Source: Solwaraspora sp. WMMD792
GTDB taxonomy: Bacteria > Actinomycetota > Actinomycetes > Mycobacteriales > Micromonosporaceae
NCBI RefSeq assembly: GCF_029626105.1
Contig: NZ_JARUBH010000009.1
Coordinates: forward strand, 6,938,011 to 7,002,010
Direction of reading: 5' to 3'
DNA: 64,000 nucleotides
The position numbers and the translations under genes are program-made. Position 1 is the stretch's first letter, and each line of letters opens with the position of its first letter. The notes beneath the pieces were generated by a model. It was not told where the DNA came from. It did no database searches and worked only from the letters and a program-made list of their open reading frames with translations. Below, piece by piece: positions 42,113 through 49,814 of the stretch.

Positions 42113-42894
42113 GGCGTCAGCCTATATTTGGCGATGATGCTCAGCGATTCACTCGTGGAAGCGGCGTCGCCGAGCAGGCTGTCCCACTGGCGGTTCAGTA
42201 GGTCGATCGTCTCCTCGTCGTCGGCGACCTGGCCCTTGGTGGCGGTCTCCAGGTAGGCGATCGGGTCGAGGTCGGGTAACTGGGCGAGAGCGAAACCGCC
42301 GCCGAGCGCGGCATGCGCGCCAACTCCAGTCGGCAGGATGTGGATCCGCACGTTTGGTAACTTGACGGCCTCCTGCAGGTGCTGAAGTTGCCGGTCGAGG
42401 ATGGCGTGGTCGCCCACGGGGCGGCTCAGAGCACTTTCGTCGATGATGAAGATGCACTCGGGCGGTTCGTCGCGGGTCAGCAGCTCCTGCCGCTCCATCC
42501 GGACCCGGACCAGCTCCTCGGCCTTGGCCGGCGTGTGCAACCGGCCGCCCGCGATGACTGCTCGGGCGTACTCCTCGGTTTGTAACAGGCCCGGGATGAC
42601 CGTCGGTTGGAAGGTGCGGAGGCGCTTGGCCTGGGCTTCCTGTTTGCGCCAGGCAAGGAACCAGGCGGGGGTGCGTTGGCGTTCGGCGCGGTCCAGCAGC
42701 TCGGTCAGCAGGCCGCCGGTGTCCAGAGCTACGTCGGCTTCTTCGGCAAACTTGAAGGTCGGCTTGCGTCGGCCGGTCTCGATCGCGGCAATTGTCGACG
42801 CGCTCCAATTGATCTTCTCGGCGAGCCCGTCCTGGCTTACTCCGGCAGCGACCCGCGCTGCTTTGAGCGCGCGTATCCACATGATCATGTCCAC
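42109..42894 (-). CDS. XRE-family regulator with DUF5753 domain
   Basis: A 261-residue regulator. The N-terminal XRE helix-turn-helix (residues about 8-62) includes GVSQDGLAEKINWSASTIAAIETG. The DUF5753 domain follows (LRTFQPTVIPGLLQTEEYARAVI, ECIFIIDESALSRPVG, LPNVRIHILPTGVGAHAALGG). Such proteins pair with DUF397 proteins and regulate development or secondary metabolism. It overlaps the DUF397 gene by 4 bp. Confidence 0.93.
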   Translation of the reverse strand: MDMIMWIRALKAARVAAGVSQDGLAEKINWSASTIAAIETGRRKPTFKFAEEADVALDTGGLLTELLDRAERQRTPAWFLAWRKQEAQAKRLRTFQPTVIPGLLQTEEYARAVIAGGRLHTPAKAEELVRVRMERQELLTRDEPPECIFIIDESALSRPVGDHAILDRQLQHLQEAVKLPNVRIHILPTGVGAHAALGGGFALAQLPDLDPIAYLETATKGQVADDEETIDLLNRQWDSLLGDAASTSESLSIIAKYRLTP

Positions 42895-43013
42895 CGCTTA
42901 CCCCTCCGTACGTGAGTGATTTCACGGGTATGCCGATCCATCCTTACGGGAGAGTGCCGGCGGAGTCCAGAGTGTTCGCAGGACAAGTTTCCGAGGATCA
43001 GCGGAGGGCAGAA

Positions 43014-43289
43014 ATGAGTGTCTTGGTACCAGGTTCCCAACCGCCGGCCATCCCCGAGTTGAGCGAGGAGCAGACCCGTGACGTCGCCATCCGGTACGCG
43101 ACGAGCGTCGTCACCGATCACTGGCCTTCAACGGAGTGGGCAGGCTGCCCGGTCTGTCTGACCGACGGATGCCGCCCGATGGACACCGCGCTGCAATTTC
43201 TACGTGTGGAAGACTTCAGGGCGTACGAGCGGTTCGCCGAGTTGCTGCGCGACGGCAAGCCGGTGGAAATGATCAACAATGAGAAATGA
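43014..43289 (+). CDS. Small conserved protein with CxxC motif next to the XRE gene
   Basis: A 91-residue protein. WAGCPVCLTDGCRPMD (near residue 43) has three cysteines that could bind zinc. Start ATG 43014 has GGAGGG upstream; an in-frame ATG at 42912 is less likely. It is divergent from the XRE gene and overlaps the next gene by 11 bp. Unknown function; possible DNA- or protein-binding role in the XRE/DUF397 circuit is inference. Confidence 0.72.
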   Translation: MSVLVPGSQPPAIPELSEEQTRDVAIRYATSVVTDHWPSTEWAGCPVCLTDGCRPMDTALQFLRVEDFRAYERFAELLRDGKPVEMINNEK

Positions 43290-43509
43290 TCCGCTGGTCA
43301 AAGTCGGCGACACGGTTTCGCTGAATACCGGCGACTACTGCTACGGCCTCGGCCGACTCGTGCTGCGGGTCACCCGGGTCGACGACGGCGTACAGCATCC
43401 GGGGATCGAATGGGTCCACCTGGTCGGGGTCGAGGTCGTCGGCGGTGAGGATCAACGCTTCCGCTCGATCGTCGTACGGGCGGACGCGCTGCGCCCCCCG
43501 GCGCGGTGA
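43279..43509 (+). CDS. Small conserved beta-rich protein
   Basis: A 76-residue protein (VKVGDTVSLNTGDYCYGLGR, LRVTRVDDGVQHPGIEWVHLVG) with an SH3/KOW-like barrel pattern. It overlaps the preceding gene by 11 bp and is followed by a strong terminator hairpin. Family unknown to me. Confidence 0.68.
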   Translation: MRNDPLVKVGDTVSLNTGDYCYGLGRLVLRVTRVDDGVQHPGIEWVHLVGVEVVGGEDQRFRSIVVRADALRPPAR

Positions 43510-43539
43510 CCCGGCCGGCCCGTCGCCGCCCGTGAACTT

Positions 43540-43602
43540 GTCGAGTGGAGGGCTGGGGTACCTAACTTGTCGAGAATTACGTACCCCAGCCCTCCACTCG
43601 AC
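43540..43602. terminator. Long bidirectional hairpin between convergent operons
   Basis: The arms 43540-43561 and 43581-43602 are perfect 22-bp inverted repeats with a 19-nt loop. The loop contains a second copy of the ACTTGTCGAG word that begins the left arm (near 43537). It lies between the convergent 43279 and VOC genes, so it is a likely bidirectional terminator. Its length is unusual for a terminator. Confidence 0.75.
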
Positions 43603-43628
43603 GCGCCGGTGGCGCAGCGGCGGTGCGA

Positions 43629-44036
43629 CTACGCGGACAGCCGCTGCGAGAAGCGGATGTTGTTGCCGGACGGGTCGCGGACACCGCAGTCGCGTACCCC
43701 GTACGGCTGGTCGATGGGCTCTTGCATGACCTCCGCCCCGGCGGCCCGGACCCGCTCGAACGTCGCGTCCACGTCGTCGACCAGGAAGATCAGCCCACTG
43801 AGCGAGCCCTTGGCGAGCAGCAGCTCCAGGGTCTCCTGGTCGGCGGCGCGACCCATCGCGGCGACTTCGAGCACGATCTCGACGTCCGGCTGTCCGGGCG
43901 GGCCGACGGTCAGCCAGCGGACGCCCTCGAACGGCACGTCGGTGCGGACCTCCAGGCCGAGCACGTCGCGGTAGAACTTCAGCGCCTCGTCCTGGTCGCG
44001 GACAAGCAGGAACGTGTGGGAAAGCTTGATTGTCAT
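43629..44036 (-). CDS. VOC-superfamily (glyoxalase/bleomycin resistance-like) protein
   Basis: A 135-residue protein with two betaalphabetabetabeta modules: HTFLLVRDQDEALKFYRDVLGLEV at the start and LIFLVDDVDATFERVRAAGAEVMQEP, then YGVRDCGVRDPSGNNIRFSQ at the end. Members are metal-dependent lyases, dioxygenases or drug-binding proteins. Potential ligands are the N-terminal His and the C-terminal region; the usual final Glu is replaced (NNIRFSQ), so activity is uncertain. It follows the AraC gene by 10 bp in one operon. Confidence 0.88.
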   Translation of the reverse strand: MTIKLSHTFLLVRDQDEALKFYRDVLGLEVRTDVPFEGVRWLTVGPPGQPDVEIVLEVAAMGRAADQETLELLLAKGSLSGLIFLVDDVDATFERVRAAGAEVMQEPIDQPYGVRDCGVRDPSGNNIRFSQRLSA

Positions 44037-44046
44037 GCCAGCGACG

Positions 44047-44487
44047 CTACGCCGGCCGGCTGACCTGGGCTTCTCCAAACCGACTTGATACTCCACCCGG
44101 GCGGGTCGGGCGGGTGACGGCCTTGACGTAGCAAGCCGGGATGGCCGCACCGACCGTATGTGACCTGGCCCGGTACGCGCTGGGCGTCTCACCGACCAGC
44201 TCGGTGAAGCGGGAGCTGAACGAGCCGAGCGAGGTGAACCCGACCGCCATGCAGACGTCGGTGACGCTCAGGTCGCCACGGCGCAGCAGCGCCTTGGCCC
44301 GCTCGACCCGCCGGGTCGACAGGTAGCCGTATGGGCTTTCGCCGTAGGCGGCCCGGAACAGCCGGGTGAAATGCGACGGCGACATGTACGCCGCCCGCGC
44401 CATCGCCGGTACGTCCAGCGGGCGGGCGTACTCTCGGTCGAGCAGGTCCCGGGCGCGGCGCAGTCGGACGGCTTCCTCGACGTTCAC
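44047..44487 (-). CDS. AraC-family transcriptional regulator (short)
   Basis: A 146-residue regulator made almost only of the two AraC helix-turn-helix motifs (PLDVPAMARAAYMSPSHFTRLF and LSVTDVCMAVGFTSLGSFSSRF). It lacks a ligand domain; its C-terminal 40 residues are low complexity. It lies directly upstream of the VOC gene and probably controls it. Confidence 0.88.
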   Translation of the reverse strand: MNVEEAVRLRRARDLLDREYARPLDVPAMARAAYMSPSHFTRLFRAAYGESPYGYLSTRRVERAKALLRRGDLSVTDVCMAVGFTSLGSFSSRFTELVGETPSAYRARSHTVGAAIPACYVKAVTRPTRPGGVSSRFGEAQVSRPA

Positions 44488-44537
44488 CCCGTCAGGGTGC
44501 CACGCCCCACCGACGGACTCTCCCCGGTTTCAACCTC

Positions 44538-44921
44538 TCACCGGGGTCGGACCTCGGTGACGTTGGGTCGACGAAGGGCCCGGGAGCGGGCGGCGCGCCA
44601 CCCTGGGCCGACGACCGCCACCAGGCCGATGGCGCCGACGCCACCGAGCCACGCTGTGGTGATCGTTCGTCCCGCGTCCCGCCCGGGGATACAGGAGGTG
44701 GTCAGCGGCTCTCGCGTCCGGTGATGACGACCGTCGTCAACCGGCTGGGCCCGGTTACCGGAAGCTGCGCGAGCGGGCCAGATGGCGGCGACCACGTAGG
44801 CGGCTGCAGCTGCCCACAGCACCAGGACCGCCGTGACGAAGGCGAGTCCCGGTTCCTGGCCCAACAGGAAGCCGCTGAGCAGAGTCAGCAGCACCGCTGC
44901 GCCGAGCCACAGCATCGCCAT
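44538..44921 (-). CDS. Small membrane protein downstream of the YcaO gene
   Basis: About 127 residues with two N-terminal hydrophobic spans (LWLGAAVLLTLLSGFLLG and FVTAVLVLWAAAAAYVVAAIWP) and a third near the C-terminus (AWLGGVGAIGLVAVVG). The start is uncertain: I give ATG 44921, but TTG 44978, close behind the YcaO stop at 44992, would extend it by 19 residues. It lies directly after ycaO on the same strand and could be an immunity or export partner of the RiPP; position is the only evidence. Confidence 0.5.
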   Translation of the reverse strand: MAMLWLGAAVLLTLLSGFLLGQEPGLAFVTAVLVLWAAAAAYVVAAIWPARAASGNRAQPVDDGRHHRTREPLTTSCIPGRDAGRTITTAWLGGVGAIGLVAVVGPGWRAARSRALRRPNVTEVRPR

Positions 44922-44991
44922 GCTGCCGATTGTCTGCGCTGCCGGGCCTGCCGCGCCAGGGCAGCCGGCCCAGCGCAATGATCAACGTCAG

Positions 44992-46305
44992 CTATCTGAC
45001 ATCGTGCACAGATTCAGGCCGTACTCCGTTGTTCTTGACCGCCATACCTCGCTTTCCCGGCACCACCACCTGTCCGTCGGTGACGAGCATGAACCGCTCC
45101 AGGCCGGGGACGAAGATGTTGACCACGGCCAGGTTGCCGGTGACGTAGTGATCACGCTGCAACGGTGTGAAGCCGTGTCTGGCGAGGGCGTCGACGAGCG
45201 CGTCGAAATGGCCGTCGGCAGTGTCCGGCGCTTCCGTCTCCGCGTACGGCACAAGGGTGGCGTCGGCGAGCCGGGTGCTGAAGTCGCTTCGGTAACAGGC
45301 CTGGAGCGCGGGATAGGGTGTCGTCCAATCGTGCCGGGTGGGCGTCATGGCGGCGAACGCGGAGTGGATGTTCCCGAGCGAGGAGGCCAGGTGGACCTGG
45401 ACCAGCTCGCTCACCGCACGGGCGACCGCATAGTGGCGGGAGAGTGAGGCGCCGCAGCCGCGAATCCGGGCCGGTTCGCCGCCGGGCGTGGGAAGGTAGG
45501 CGAAGATCGCCGGTACGCCCAGGTCGGTGGTCATGTCGATCAGGTACAGCCGCTGACCGGTGATGGTTTCCGCCGCCGACACCAGGGCTGCGAGGTCGTC
45601 CGGCAACGTGTCCGCCTCGATGAGGATCAGCGGTGACCTGCGCCGCCCCAGGAACTGGTCGACCAGCAGGAGGGAGAGGGCATCCCGCTCGATGGTCTCG
45701 TTGAGCGCGTGGACCGCCGCCTCGACCGGGTCGGTGCCCGCCGCCCAGCCGTTGTTGCAGGAGTAACGGCTCACCCCGGTGTAGTCGTAGTGGTCACCCA
45801 GACTGTCCCGCAGCGGGTCGGCTTCCTCGTCGAGGTAGTCCGGCACGGAAAGGAACAGCGGCACGTCAATTTCGGCTCCGCTGGTCACCACCCGGAAGGG
45901 CAGGCATCCCAGCGGCCCGTCGGGCAACTCCCCGAGCAGACCGAGCGCCACGTCCTGGCTGAGCGTCACGTCGCGGGAGATCTCACCCGCGCGGCGCAGC
46001 GTCGTCCCGCCGCCAGCAAGGCCCTGCAGCCCACTGAGGTGGTGCTCCAGCGCTTCGAAGATCGCGCCGACCCGCGCCGCCGCCGAGTTTCCCTTGCCGA
46101 GTCCCAGCCCGCTGGGCACCGGGTCGTCGCCACGCCACAACGTCGCGGTCCAGACTGCCGGATCACCGTCGAGCACCGCCGTGCAGTCCACCCGGAGATC
46201 GAGCTCGGCCGCCGCCGCCAAACCCCGCAGGTGGGCCTCGGACAAGCTCAGCGTCCGCTCACCGTCCTGGACCACCGAGCCGGCCGCAAGATCCGTTCCC
46301 GACAT
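44992..46305 (-). CDS. YcaO-domain protein (RiPP backbone-modifying ATPase)
   Basis: A 437-residue YcaO enzyme, which activates peptide backbone amides with ATP to make azolines, thioamides or amidines. The ATP-binding signature is visible as GKGNSAAARVGAIFEALEHH (residues about 70-90) and NNGWAAGTDPVEAAVHALNE followed by TIERDA (near 185-210). The C-terminus ends VHDVR, lacking the PxPxP of azoline-forming YcaO proteins, and no E1-like C protein, ThiF or TfuA is adjacent. It may be a stand-alone YcaO (bottromycin/amidine type) or act on a non-peptide substrate. The ATG at 46305 has GGAGG 7 bp upstream; GTG 46308 is adjacent. A 44-codon gene and a stem-loop lie just upstream on the same strand. 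Confidence 0.88.
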   Translation of the reverse strand: MSGTDLAAGSVVQDGERTLSLSEAHLRGLAAAAELDLRVDCTAVLDGDPAVWTATLWRGDDPVPSGLGLGKGNSAAARVGAIFEALEHHLSGLQGLAGGGTTLRRAGEISRDVTLSQDVALGLLGELPDGPLGCLPFRVVTSGAEIDVPLFLSVPDYLDEEADPLRDSLGDHYDYTGVSRYSCNNGWAAGTDPVEAAVHALNETIERDALSLLLVDQFLGRRRSPLILIEADTLPDDLAALVSAAETITGQRLYLIDMTTDLGVPAIFAYLPTPGGEPARIRGCGASLSRHYAVARAVSELVQVHLASSLGNIHSAFAAMTPTRHDWTTPYPALQACYRSDFSTRLADATLVPYAETEAPDTADGHFDALVDALARHGFTPLQRDHYVTGNLAVVNIFVPGLERFMLVTDGQVVVPGKRGMAVKNNGVRPESVHDVR

Positions 46306-46358
46306 CACTGCACCTCCGAGTCACTCCACCTGAGACTTGACGCACTGCGGGACCGGGT

Positions 46359-46387
46359 GGGGCCGGGCGGGCGAGCCGCCCGGCCCC
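46359..46387 (-). terminator. Stem-loop between putative precursor gene and ycaO (attenuator)
   Basis: The arms GGGGCCGGGCGG (46359-46370) and 46376-46387 pair perfectly over 12 GC pairs around a 5-nt loop. It begins 12 bp after the precursor stop and ends 53 bp before the YcaO start. Partial terminators in this position are common in RiPP operons, where they give more precursor than enzyme. Confidence 0.7.
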
Positions 46388-46399
46388 TGTGACGTCGAC

Positions 46400-46534
46400 T
46401 CAGCCGGCGGACTCGGCCGCCGCCACCTCGGAGTCCTGGTCACGCTCGGCCAGCTCGTCGAGGACCAGCTGCTCGGTCTCGGCGAGTTCCGGCTTGTCCT
46501 GCTGGGCCCGGTAGATCGCGTCGTGCAGTCCCAT
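46400..46534 (-). CDS. Putative RiPP precursor peptide (44 aa)
   Basis: A 44-codon gene starting ATG 46534 with a strong AAGGAGG six bases upstream, too small for most gene callers. The peptide starts MGLHDAIYRAQQDKPE and ends DSEVAAAESAG. It has 12 acidic residues, no Cys, one Thr and two Ser, with a helix-forming middle (LVLDELAERD). It is followed by the stem-loop and then ycaO on the same strand, the standard precursor-enzyme order. The composition does not suit azole formation; if modified, the amide backbone near the C-terminus or the N-terminus would be the target. It could instead be a small regulatory or scaffold peptide. Confidence 0.7.
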   Translation of the reverse strand: MGLHDAIYRAQQDKPELAETEQLVLDELAERDQDSEVAAAESAG

Positions 46535-46771
46535 CTGCTTCCTCCTTCATCGAGAGGTGCCTTGGATCGAGCTTCGGGTACGCCGATAGACACCGGATAC
46601 GCGATTTGATATATCCGCAGTCAGGCACTGCTGTCGATCGATGCCGCCGTCATCCACGCCCCCGTCTATGGGTTCACCTACAGCCGGGTCCGCCGGCCGC
46701 TCTGGTTTGCCAGGATGGCGAGATGAGGGTGGATTTGCGGTACGCCGCCGACGCGATCGTCTGCGGTTGAC

Positions 46772-49700
46772 ATGGAATCCCTTCGATTCAACCTGCTCGG
46801 CGTGGTGCGCGGCCGCCGAGGCTCCGTCGATCTCGACATGGGAAGCCCGCAGCAACAGGCGCTGCTCGTCGTCCTTCTGCTGCGGCCGGGACAGGCGGTG
46901 AGCGCGGCCGTTCTGATGGAAGCGCTGTGGGGCGACGACCCGCCGGCCACGGCGACGAAAAGCCTTCGCACGTACGCCTGGCGCTGGCGCAAGGTGCTGG
47001 AGAACGACGTTGCCGAGCCCCGGCTCCTGACGACCGTCGGTGACGGCTACCGCCTGGAGGTGCCCGAGGACGCGGTCGATGTGCGGTACGCCGAGGCGCT
47101 GGCCCGTCGCGCCCGTCGCGCCCGCCGGGCCGGCGACGCGAGGAGCGCCCGCGCGATGCTGGCCGAGGCGCTTGCCCTGTTCAACGGCGAGCCGCTGGCC
47201 GGGGTGCCCGGCCCGTTCGCGCAACGGCATCGTCGCCGGCTGAGTGAGCTGCACCTGGACCTGCTGGAGGCGCGTCTGGCGTTGGACATCGACCTCGGCC
47301 GCGCCTCCTGGTGCGTGCCCGAGTTGCGGGCGCTCACCGACGAGAACCCGCTGCGGGAAAGCCTTGTCGTGCTGTTGATCCGGGCGCTGCACGCCAGTGG
47401 CCGGACGGGGGAGGCCGCCGCGGTGTTCCCGGCGGCTCGCCGCAGGATCGTGGACCGGCTGGGGCTGGAACCCAGCGCCGAGCTTGCCGACGCCCACCGG
47501 CGGCTTCTGGCCAGCGAAGGGCCCGCCGCCCTGCCGCTGCGGAGGAAGGAACCGGCGCGCACCGACGTGCTGACACGCACAAAGGAGCTGGCGCGGGGTG
47601 AGGAACCAGCAGGCAGTGAGGAACCAGAAGGCAGTGAGGAGCCGGCGGGCAGTGAGGTGGCGGCGCCACGGCCGGCTCAGGTCCCGGCCACCACAGCGGA
47701 CTTCACCGGTCGCGAGGCGGTGGCCCGTCTGATCACCAACGCGCTTATCCGGCCCGACCGCGATTCGTTGCCGATCGTCGCCGTGGCCGGCATGGGCGGC
47801 CTCGGCAAGACCACCCTGGCTCGGCACGTCGCTCACCGGCTCGGCGCGCACTACCCGGACGGTCAGCTGTACGCGGAGCTCAGGGGCGGAGACGCCAGGC
47901 CGGCATCGCCGCAGGACATCCTGGACGGTTTCCTCGCGGCACTCGGGGTGGAGTCCGTCCCGGACTGCCTGGACAGCAGGTCTGCGCTGTTTCGTTCGGT
48001 GACGTACGACCGCCGGCTGCTCGTGGTGCTGGATGACGCGCACAGCCTGACCCAGATCACCCCGTTGCTGCCGGGCGCCGCGACCTGCGGCGTGCTGGTC
48101 ACCTCCCGATCCCGGCTGGCCGGCCTGAACGGTGCCGTGCACGCCGATCTCGAGGTGTTCGACGAGACCGAGGCGATCGAGCTGTTGAGCCGGGTGATCG
48201 GTCACGACCGGGTGGCCGCCGAGCGCGAGACGGCGCGGGAGCTCGTGGTGGCCTGCGGCCTGCTGCCGCTGGCGGTTCGCATCGTGGCGGCCCGGTTGGC
48301 CGCCCGGCCGGGCTGGTCGATCGGCATGCTTCGCGACCGGTTCACCGGGGAGCGCCGGCTGGGCACGTTGCGGGCCGGTGACCTTGACGTGAGCGCGACT
48401 TTCCTGGCCAGTTGGCGGCAGCTCACTCCGGAGCAGCAGCGTGCGCTGGTCCTGTTGGCCGTCACCGACATGCCGCACTTCGCGCTGCCCATCGCGGCGC
48501 GGATGCTGGACCGGCCCGAGTCGGACAGCGAAGACCTGCTGGAGGAGTTGGTCGATCTGGGGTTGCTCGAGTCGGACACCGCCGGGCGGTACCACCTGCA
48601 TCCCCTCGTGCGGTCGTTCGCCCTGGCCCAGGACATCGCCGGATCGGCCGGAGCAGCCGAAGCGGCTGGACCGGCCGGATCGGTCGGGGAGATCGCCGCC
48701 TCCCGGGGGCGGCTGCTCGACGCTCTTCTCAACACCGCGGTCAACGCGTTCCGGTGGGCTGCTCCAGACGACCCGGTCGCTGATGCCCTGGCTGCGGACG
48801 GGGCCGCCGGGCAGCCGTTGGACAGCCTCGCCAGCGCCCGGCGCTGGGCAGCCGTGGAATTGCCGAACATCGTCGCGCTGGTCAGGCAGCTGGCGGCCGA
48901 CGAGGCGGACCTTCTTCGTCGTTCGGTGGATCTGATGATCGCGATGTCACCGTTCGGGCCGGATCCACGCGCCGAACCGACGACCGAGTTGTTGTCCGTG
49001 CTGTGCGCGGCGGCGGACCGCGCTGGCGACGGGAAGGTGGCCGGGCGCGCGCACTTCCTGCGCGGCAACCTGGCGATAGCGACGGTACGCCGCCAGGAGG
49101 CCGAGCGCGAGCTCAGGATCGCCGCCCGCCTGTGCGCCGAGCACGACGACATCCCCATCTTGCGGCAGGCGTTGGACACCCTGGGGTTGCTGGCGCTGCG
49201 TCTCGGTGACTTCGACGGTGCCGTCACCCATTTCGAGGAGGCGATCGGGCTGGCCCGCCGGCTTCGCCACCGCACCGGCGAGTTCATGTCGATCGTCAAC
49301 GCGGCACTGGCCGAGATCTACCGTGGACGGTCTGCCGAGGCGGAGGCCACCTGCCGGGAAGCCCTGGACTCGTTCGACGATCAGTCGGACGACGACGCGA
49401 CCGCGTACGCGTGGTATGTCATCGGGCTCGCGGTGTTCGACCAGCAGCGGTACGAGGACGCCGTGTCATGGTTCGGCCGGTGCCTCAATCTGTGTGTGTC
49501 GGCGGGTCTGCACGTGCGGGAGGCGAGGGCCCGCTACCGGCTGGCGGACGCCTTGCGGGAGAGCGGCGAGCTGGAGCTCGCTCTCTGGCATGCCCGACTG
49601 GCGGCCGGTCACTGCGAGCGGCTCAGTGACCAGCGAGATCAGGCCTACGCCTATGCGGTGCTCTCCCGGGTGCTGCACGCGCTCGGCGCCGACCACGAAT

Positions 49701-49795
49701 CCCGCGAACAGCTGATCCTGGCCCACGACCTGTTCACCGTGCTCGGCCTGCCGGAGGCCACCGAGACCGGACGGCAACTCGCCCGGCGTCCCTGA
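46772..49795 (+). CDS. SARP-family activator with NB-ARC and TPR domains (AfsR-like)
   Basis: A 1007-residue regulator. A winged-helix SARP DNA-binding domain (residues about 1-95; LLVVLLLRPGQAVSAAVLMEALWG) leads into a bacterial transcriptional-activator domain (to about 255). An acidic repeat linker (EEPAGSEEPEGSEEPAGSE, near 275-295, from an 18-bp DNA repeat) follows. Then come an NB-ARC ATPase with Walker A GMGGLGKTT (near 340) and LLVVLDDAH, and C-terminal TPR repeats (from about 740; ARLCAEHDDIPILRQALDTLG, AVTHFEEAIGLARRL). Such AfsR-type proteins activate antibiotic clusters. It is divergent from the precursor-ycaO operon and is its likely activator; control of the enediyne genes is also possible. 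Confidence 0.93.
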   Translation: MESLRFNLLGVVRGRRGSVDLDMGSPQQQALLVVLLLRPGQAVSAAVLMEALWGDDPPATATKSLRTYAWRWRKVLENDVAEPRLLTTVGDGYRLEVPEDAVDVRYAEALARRARRARRAGDARSARAMLAEALALFNGEPLAGVPGPFAQRHRRRLSELHLDLLEARLALDIDLGRASWCVPELRALTDENPLRESLVVLLIRALHASGRTGEAAAVFPAARRRIVDRLGLEPSAELADAHRRLLASEGPAALPLRRKEPARTDVLTRTKELARGEEPAGSEEPEGSEEPAGSEVAAPRPAQVPATTADFTGREAVARLITNALIRPDRDSLPIVAVAGMGGLGKTTLARHVAHRLGAHYPDGQLYAELRGGDARPASPQDILDGFLAALGVESVPDCLDSRSALFRSVTYDRRLLVVLDDAHSLTQITPLLPGAATCGVLVTSRSRLAGLNGAVHADLEVFDETEAIELLSRVIGHDRVAAERETARELVVACGLLPLAVRIVAARLAARPGWSIGMLRDRFTGERRLGTLRAGDLDVSATFLASWRQLTPEQQRALVLLAVTDMPHFALPIAARMLDRPESDSEDLLEELVDLGLLESDTAGRYHLHPLVRSFALAQDIAGSAGAAEAAGPAGSVGEIAASRGRLLDALLNTAVNAFRWAAPDDPVADALAADGAAGQPLDSLASARRWAAVELPNIVALVRQLAADEADLLRRSVDLMIAMSPFGPDPRAEPTTELLSVLCAAADRAGDGKVAGRAHFLRGNLAIATVRRQEAERELRIAARLCAEHDDIPILRQALDTLGLLALRLGDFDGAVTHFEEAIGLARRLRHRTGEFMSIVNAALAEIYRGRSAEAEATCREALDSFDDQSDDDATAYAWYVIGLAVFDQQRYEDAVSWFGRCLNLCVSAGLHVREARARYRLADALRESGELELALWHARLAAGHCERLSDQRDQAYAYAVLSRVLHALGADHESREQLILAHDLFTVLGLPEATETGRQLARRP

Positions 49796-49814
49796 CCGAC
49801 CGCAAGCGACCGGG

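Noticed and set aside
44992-46534. Azole (TOMM) or thiopeptide cluster
   Set aside because: No C-protein, dehydrogenase, lanthipeptide-type dehydratase or PxPxP tail; the peptide lacks Cys and has only three Ser/Thr.
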